A stretch of 8,487 nucleotides of DNA from H17-190 sp034435615. Lineage in GTDB: Bacteria > Chloroflexota > Dehalococcoidia > SM23-28-2 > HRBIN24. Positions 5,748 through 8,487 of this stretch are shown piece by piece. Position 1 is the first letter of the stretch, and each line of letters opens with the position of its first letter. Under the pieces are notes generated by a model. The model saw only the letters and a list, made by a program, of their open reading frames with translations, ran no database searches and had not been told where the DNA came from. The stretch covers positions 1 to 8,487 of the forward strand of contig DAOTWZ010000088.1 of NCBI GenBank assembly GCA_034435615.1. The letters are read 5' to 3'. The translations under genes were made by a program, and so were the position numbers.

Positions 5748-6716
5748 TCAGGCCGCCATACTCTTCAGGGCGGGCAGCACCTCGCGAGCATAGAAGCGGA
5801 AGAAGCCCTCCTGGTCCGGCCCGACCTGATGGACGTAGATGTGGTCATAGCCGGCCTCTACATACTGCTGGAGAGCCGCCAGGTGCTTCTCCGCCGAAGG
5901 ACCGCACACGATCTGCCGGGCTACCTCCTCCTCCGTGACGTCGGCCACCGCCTGCTCGAAATGGACGGGCAAGCGTAGCTCCTGCTGTAGCTGTCCCTTG
6001 AGGACGGCCACCGGCCACCAGCGGTGGGCGATGCGCCGTGCCTCCTCCTCGGTCTCCGCCCAGCAGACCGTCACCTGGGCGTAACAGGGCTTGCCGGTGC
6101 CGCCGGCGGCACGGAAACGCTCCACCACGCGGCGGTCAGGCTCTAGGGCGATGAGGCCATCGGCTAGCCTTCCGGCCAGGGAGAGGCTACGGGGGCCGCT
6201 GGCGGCCATGACCACAGGCGGCGGAGCGGTGGGCCTGGTATACAGCCTCGCCTTCTCCACCGTGAAGAACTGTCCGTAGTAGCTGACATAGCCTCCCTGC
6301 CAGAGCAGGCGGATGACCTCTATGGCCTCCTCCAGCATGGCGAGCCGCACGTCCGCCGGGGGCCAGTGGTCGCCCAGGATGTGCTCGTTCAGGTTCTCAC
6401 CGCTGCCCACGCCCAGGAAGAAGCGTCCTGGCATCATCGCCGCGGCGGTGGCCGCCGCCTGGGCGATGATGGCGGGATGGATGCGGAAGGTGGGGCACGT
6501 CACCCCGGTGCCCAGCGTCAGCCGCTCCGTCTGGCAGGCTATGCCGCCTATCACCGCCCAGACGAAGGGGCTCTGTCCCTGTCGGTCCGTCCAGGGGTGG
6601 TAGTGGTCCGAGATAAGGGCGAAGCTGAAGCCCACCTCCTCCGCCCGCCGTGCCAGGCGCACCAGTTCCAGCGGCGTCTGCTCCTCGCTGGAGAGGGCGT
6701 ATCCTATCTCCACCAT
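5748..6716 (-). CDS. F420-dependent LLM-class oxidoreductase (FGD-like family)
   Basis: A 322-aa flavin/deazaflavin oxidoreductase with the bacterial-luciferase TIM-barrel fold, expected to use coenzyme F420 for hydride transfer in the cytoplasm. Family signatures in order: ISDHYHPW (35-42), GTGVTCPTFRIHPAIIAQAAAT (69-90), PGRFFLGVGSGENLNEH (96-112), AIEVIRLLWQGG (131-142), VVMAASGPRS (168-177), and the C-terminal YDHIYVHQVGPDQEGFFRFY. H38, W42 and E107 match active-site H40, W44 and E109 of mycobacterial glucose-6-phosphate dehydrogenase FGD1 (family knowledge, from memory). FGD1's phosphate-binding K198 and K259 seem to be replaced by D194 and a Gln, so glucose-6-phosphate is unlikely to be the substrate. 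Start ATG 6716 is preferred because the fold begins at once (MVEIGYALSS) and GAGGG precedes it; the frame continues upstream to 7310 without meaningful sequence. The 41-aa Cys-rich gene follows it. Confidence 0.88.
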   Translation of the reverse strand: MVEIGYALSSEEQTPLELVRLARRAEEVGFSFALISDHYHPWTDRQGQSPFVWAVIGGIACQTERLTLGTGVTCPTFRIHPAIIAQAAATAAAMMPGRFFLGVGSGENLNEHILGDHWPPADVRLAMLEEAIEVIRLLWQGGYVSYYGQFFTVEKARLYTRPTAPPPVVMAASGPRSLSLAGRLADGLIALEPDRRVVERFRAAGGTGKPCYAQVTVCWAETEEEARRIAHRWWPVAVLKGQLQQELRLPVHFEQAVADVTEEEVARQIVCGPSAEKHLAALQQYVEAGYDHIYVHQVGPDQEGFFRFYAREVLPALKSMAA

Positions 6717-6976
6717 AGGCCCTCGTTCCCCCTGTATCCGCATCCGTATCGAGATGAACCCAGCATATACGAAGGTCTCTGGCCGAAGCGTAAACGCGGG
6801 CAGAGGGCCCCTCGCGAAACCGTAACAGTGGTCGGGAGGCCATTTTTGTAATGGAGGAAACCCCGGCTGCGTTAAAGCTAGAAAGGCTGTGGGACGGTGG
6901 CCTCTCTCCATGAGCCCGCCAGAAGGGCTGCCCGTCTCGTCCGCAATGTCCTCATGGCCCGGGGGAGGAGAAGCAG
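6717..6976. other. Divergent intergenic region between the oxidoreductase and secreted-protein genes
   Basis: This 260-nt region must contain the start signals for both neighbours. It holds the candidate minus-strand promoter near 6764-6794, a minus-strand TGTTACGGTTTCGCG (6827-6813), and an imperfect dyad CCATT-N5-AATGG at 6840-6854 whose minus strand reads CATTACAAAA (6853-6844), the same word as in the direct repeat at 2677. The stretch 6870-6945 on the plus strand can fold into short hairpins. No clear plus-strand -35/-10 pair was seen. Confidence 0.45.
6764..6794 (-). promoter_or_regulatory. Candidate promoter for the F420 oxidoreductase gene
   Basis: On the minus strand TTACGC (6793-6788; TTTACG if shifted by one base) lies 18 nt before TATATG (6769-6764), in an AT-richer patch about 48 nt upstream of the ATG. 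Spacing and position suit a housekeeping sigma factor, but both hexamers are only partial matches. Confidence 0.35.
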
Positions 6977-8487
6977 ATGAAAAGCGACCACAGAGGCTGG
7001 CCGACTCTCCTGGCCCGCGCCCTCCAGAGAGTGGCGCGGGCCTTTCACGCCCCGAGGGGTGACGGAGGAGACGGCAGATGGGAAAGGGGAGCGCTGGCCG
7101 TCTCTTCCCTTCTGGCCCTGGGGGTGGCCTCCCTGGTGCTGGCGCTGGCCCTGCTGGGGCCCCTGCCCCAGGGCGCGTCTCCTGCCCTGGCCGATCCCCC
7201 TGTGCCCGTGCCTGTGGGCAGTATCGACCTGGAAGGGCTCTTCTTCGGAGGGGACCCAGCCAACAGCTCTGACTGGGCGGACGGAAACGTCTGCGCTGGC
7301 AGCCGGCCATCCCCGGGCTGTTACTCCGACGGCGAGGAGGTCCCTCATCGGGTCCTGATCAGCGGCCTCACGATTGGCACGACCTATACTTTCCAGGTGG
7401 AACACGACTTTGAGGACAGCGCCGGTGTGGTGGGCTACGAGGAGTTCAACGACTTCACCGCCATAAGCGGGGCTGCCAATCTGTCCGTCACCTTCGAGGG
7501 AATCTTCTCGAGTGGTGGCGGCGACAACGAGAAGCGCTACACTGTCACCTTCACCGCCCTCGAATCCACTGCAGAGATACGCTGGGACGCCCTCCTGGGC
7601 CCCCAGGCGCACCTCTGGAACGGCGCTCAACTCCACGTCCGGCTGACGGACGGCGCCGAATCGGTGCCTATCCCGGTTAAGGAAATCATAATGCCATTCG
7701 TCGTCCACAAGGACTTCACCGACGATAACACCAGCGAGGTCACCATCTCGGTGCAGTGCAGCAACGGCACCGTAGAGCAGGTGCTGGACAACACCGCTTC
7801 CGAAAGCGACCCGGCGGAGTTCAGCATCAGCGGCGGGAAGAACACTACCTGCACCGCCACCGAGTCCGGCCTCCCCGCTGGCTACACCAGCGACAATAGC
7901 GACTGTCGGAACGTGAACGTCTTCGAAGATGGCGAGTGCACCATCGTCAATACTCCGCAGCCCGGCAGCATCACCGCTCACAAGTTCAGCGACCTGAACG
8001 GCGACGGCGACCAGGACGAGGGGGAGCCCGACCTCTCCGGCTGGACGATGACGCTCCATGCCGGCAGTGGCTGCACGGGAACGATCCAGGGGACGGGGAC
8101 GACCAACGACAGCGGCAACGTCTCCTTCGCTGACCTCCAGCCCGGCGCCTACTCGGTGAAGGAGACGCTGCAGGACGGCTGGCGGAACACCACCTCCCTT
8201 TGCCAGAACGTCACCCTGCCCCCTGGCGGCTCAGCTACAGTGAGCTTCGGCAACCAGGAGCTGGCCACCCTGACCGTCGTCAAGGCGGTGGAGGGCCAGG
8301 CGCCGGACGATGACTGGGGCTTCAGCGGCGACCTGGGCGACTTCACCCTGCCTGCGGGCGGCGGTCAGCGGACCTTCTCCGACCTGGACGCTGGCGAGTA
8401 CACCGTCAGCGAGACGACCAAGCCTGGCTACGACGTGAGCGTGCGGTGCGACGACGGGGCGACGGGCGGGTCCTCGGTGACGGTGGA
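6977..8487 (+). CDS. Secreted surface protein with SdrD B-like/prealbumin-like repeats, C-terminus beyond the window
   Basis: At least 503 residues, open to the right edge. The start is ATG 6977, with GGAGG ending 8 nt before it. The N-terminus is unusual: 37 mostly basic residues, then a hydrophobic segment (about 38-62) and a likely signal-peptidase site ALA|DPP after residue 72, so the protein is exported. Residues 80-235 are beta-rich and unrecognised. Residues 240-327 form a Cys-containing prealbumin-like unit (C261, C292, C310, C321) ending DGECTIVNTP. Residues 329-428 form an SdrD B-like domain with a calcium-type loop, DLNGDGDQDEGEPDLSGW (339-356), and DLQPGAYSVKET. A further related unit begins at 431 (TLTVVKAVEG...DLDAGEYTVSETTKPGY). 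SdrD B-like domains are Ca-stabilised stalk modules of cell-surface proteins; adhesion, envelope or appendage roles are inferred only. Any C-terminal anchor lies outside the window. It is divergent from the oxidoreductase gene. Confidence 0.85.
   Translation, partial: MKSDHRGWPTLLARALQRVARAFHAPRGDGGDGRWERGALAVSSLLALGVASLVLALALLGPLPQGASPALADPPVPVPVGSIDLEGLFFGGDPANSSDWADGNVCAGSRPSPGCYSDGEEVPHRVLISGLTIGTTYTFQVEHDFEDSAGVVGYEEFNDFTAISGAANLSVTFEGIFSSGGGDNEKRYTVTFTALESTAEIRWDALLGPQAHLWNGAQLHVRLTDGAESVPIPVKEIIMPFVVHKDFTDDNTSEVTISVQCSNGTVEQVLDNTASESDPAEFSISGGKNTTCTATESGLPAGYTSDNSDCRNVNVFEDGECTIVNTPQPGSITAHKFSDLNGDGDQDEGEPDLSGWTMTLHAGSGCTGTIQGTGTTNDSGNVSFADLQPGAYSVKETLQDGWRNTTSLCQNVTLPPGGSATVSFGNQELATLTVVKAVEGQAPDDDWGFSGDLGDFTLPAGGGQRTFSDLDAGEYTVSETTKPGYDVSVRCDDGATGGSSVTV

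Noticed and set aside
6870..6945. Leader of the secreted-protein gene resembling a c-di-GMP-I (GEMM) riboswitch: GAAA loop followed by GTGGGACG and a GGCCTC...GAGCC hairpin.
   Set aside because: The conserved 5' block (CGCA...GGGCAAA) and the CGCAAAGCC continuation are missing, and the stems are short. The resemblance is partial; a covariance search would decide.
6717..7310. N-terminal extension of the F420 oxidoreductase frame up to 7310.
   Set aside because: The extension is low-complexity Arg/Pro/Gly sequence overlapping the divergent gene and its signal peptide, while the LLM fold begins exactly at ATG 6716.
6878..8059. 393-codon minus-strand open frame opposite the secreted protein.
   Set aside because: The plus-strand frame has a strong ribosome-binding site, a signal peptide and recognisable repeat domains; the minus frame has no motif.

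Overview
The window is high-GC bacterial DNA (about two thirds G+C by eye), compactly coded on both strands. The best lineage guess is Chloroflexota: an F420-dependent luciferase-like oxidoreductase, a very small CPRC...CIQCG zinc-ribbon protein, a short PDZ-less site-2 protease and a GAF-type cytoplasmic sensor kinase occur together in that phylum. This is inference; another F420-using high-GC lineage such as Actinomycetota is not excluded. I saw no rRNA, tRNA, CRISPR array, IS element or other mobile-element signature.

Left block, minus strand (2467 down to 1): a 57-aa zinc-ribbon protein, a PDZ-less M50 site-2 protease with a TTG start, an HD-domain protein, and prephenate dehydrogenase (TyrA), which runs off the left edge. 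The last three are tightly packed: the protease and HD genes overlap by 14 nt, and HD and TyrA are 12 nt apart in the same frame. They are probably co-transcribed. The protease start lies just behind a GC-rich hairpin that contains its ribosome-binding site.

Middle (2468-3338): about 870 nt without a gene I can support, between the divergent zinc-ribbon and kinase genes. It holds a two-copy 11-bp direct repeat of the kind bound by OmpR/PhoB-type regulators, several GC-rich hairpins and AT-rich patches.

Central block, plus strand (3339-5568): a soluble GAF-HisKA-HATPase histidine kinase and, overlapping its 3' end, an OmpR/KdpE-like response regulator. Together they form a complete two-component system with an unknown signal.

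Right block: on the minus strand (6716-5594), an F420-dependent LLM-class oxidoreductase followed 28 nt later by a 41-aa Cys-rich protein that resembles the zinc-finger core of bacterial metallothionein. Divergent from these, a large secreted protein with SdrD B-like/prealbumin-like repeats starts at 6977 and runs off the right edge. The divergent intergenic region carries the word CATTACAAAA, which is also part of the 11-bp repeat upstream of the kinase. The two-component system may therefore control itself and its right-hand neighbours; this is a testable inference, not a demonstrated link.

I found no obvious multi-gene novel system. The most interesting points are the 41-aa metallothionein-like gene, the candidate regulator site, the hairpin and leader ORF at the protease start, and the divergence of the F420 enzyme from FGD-type substrate residues.
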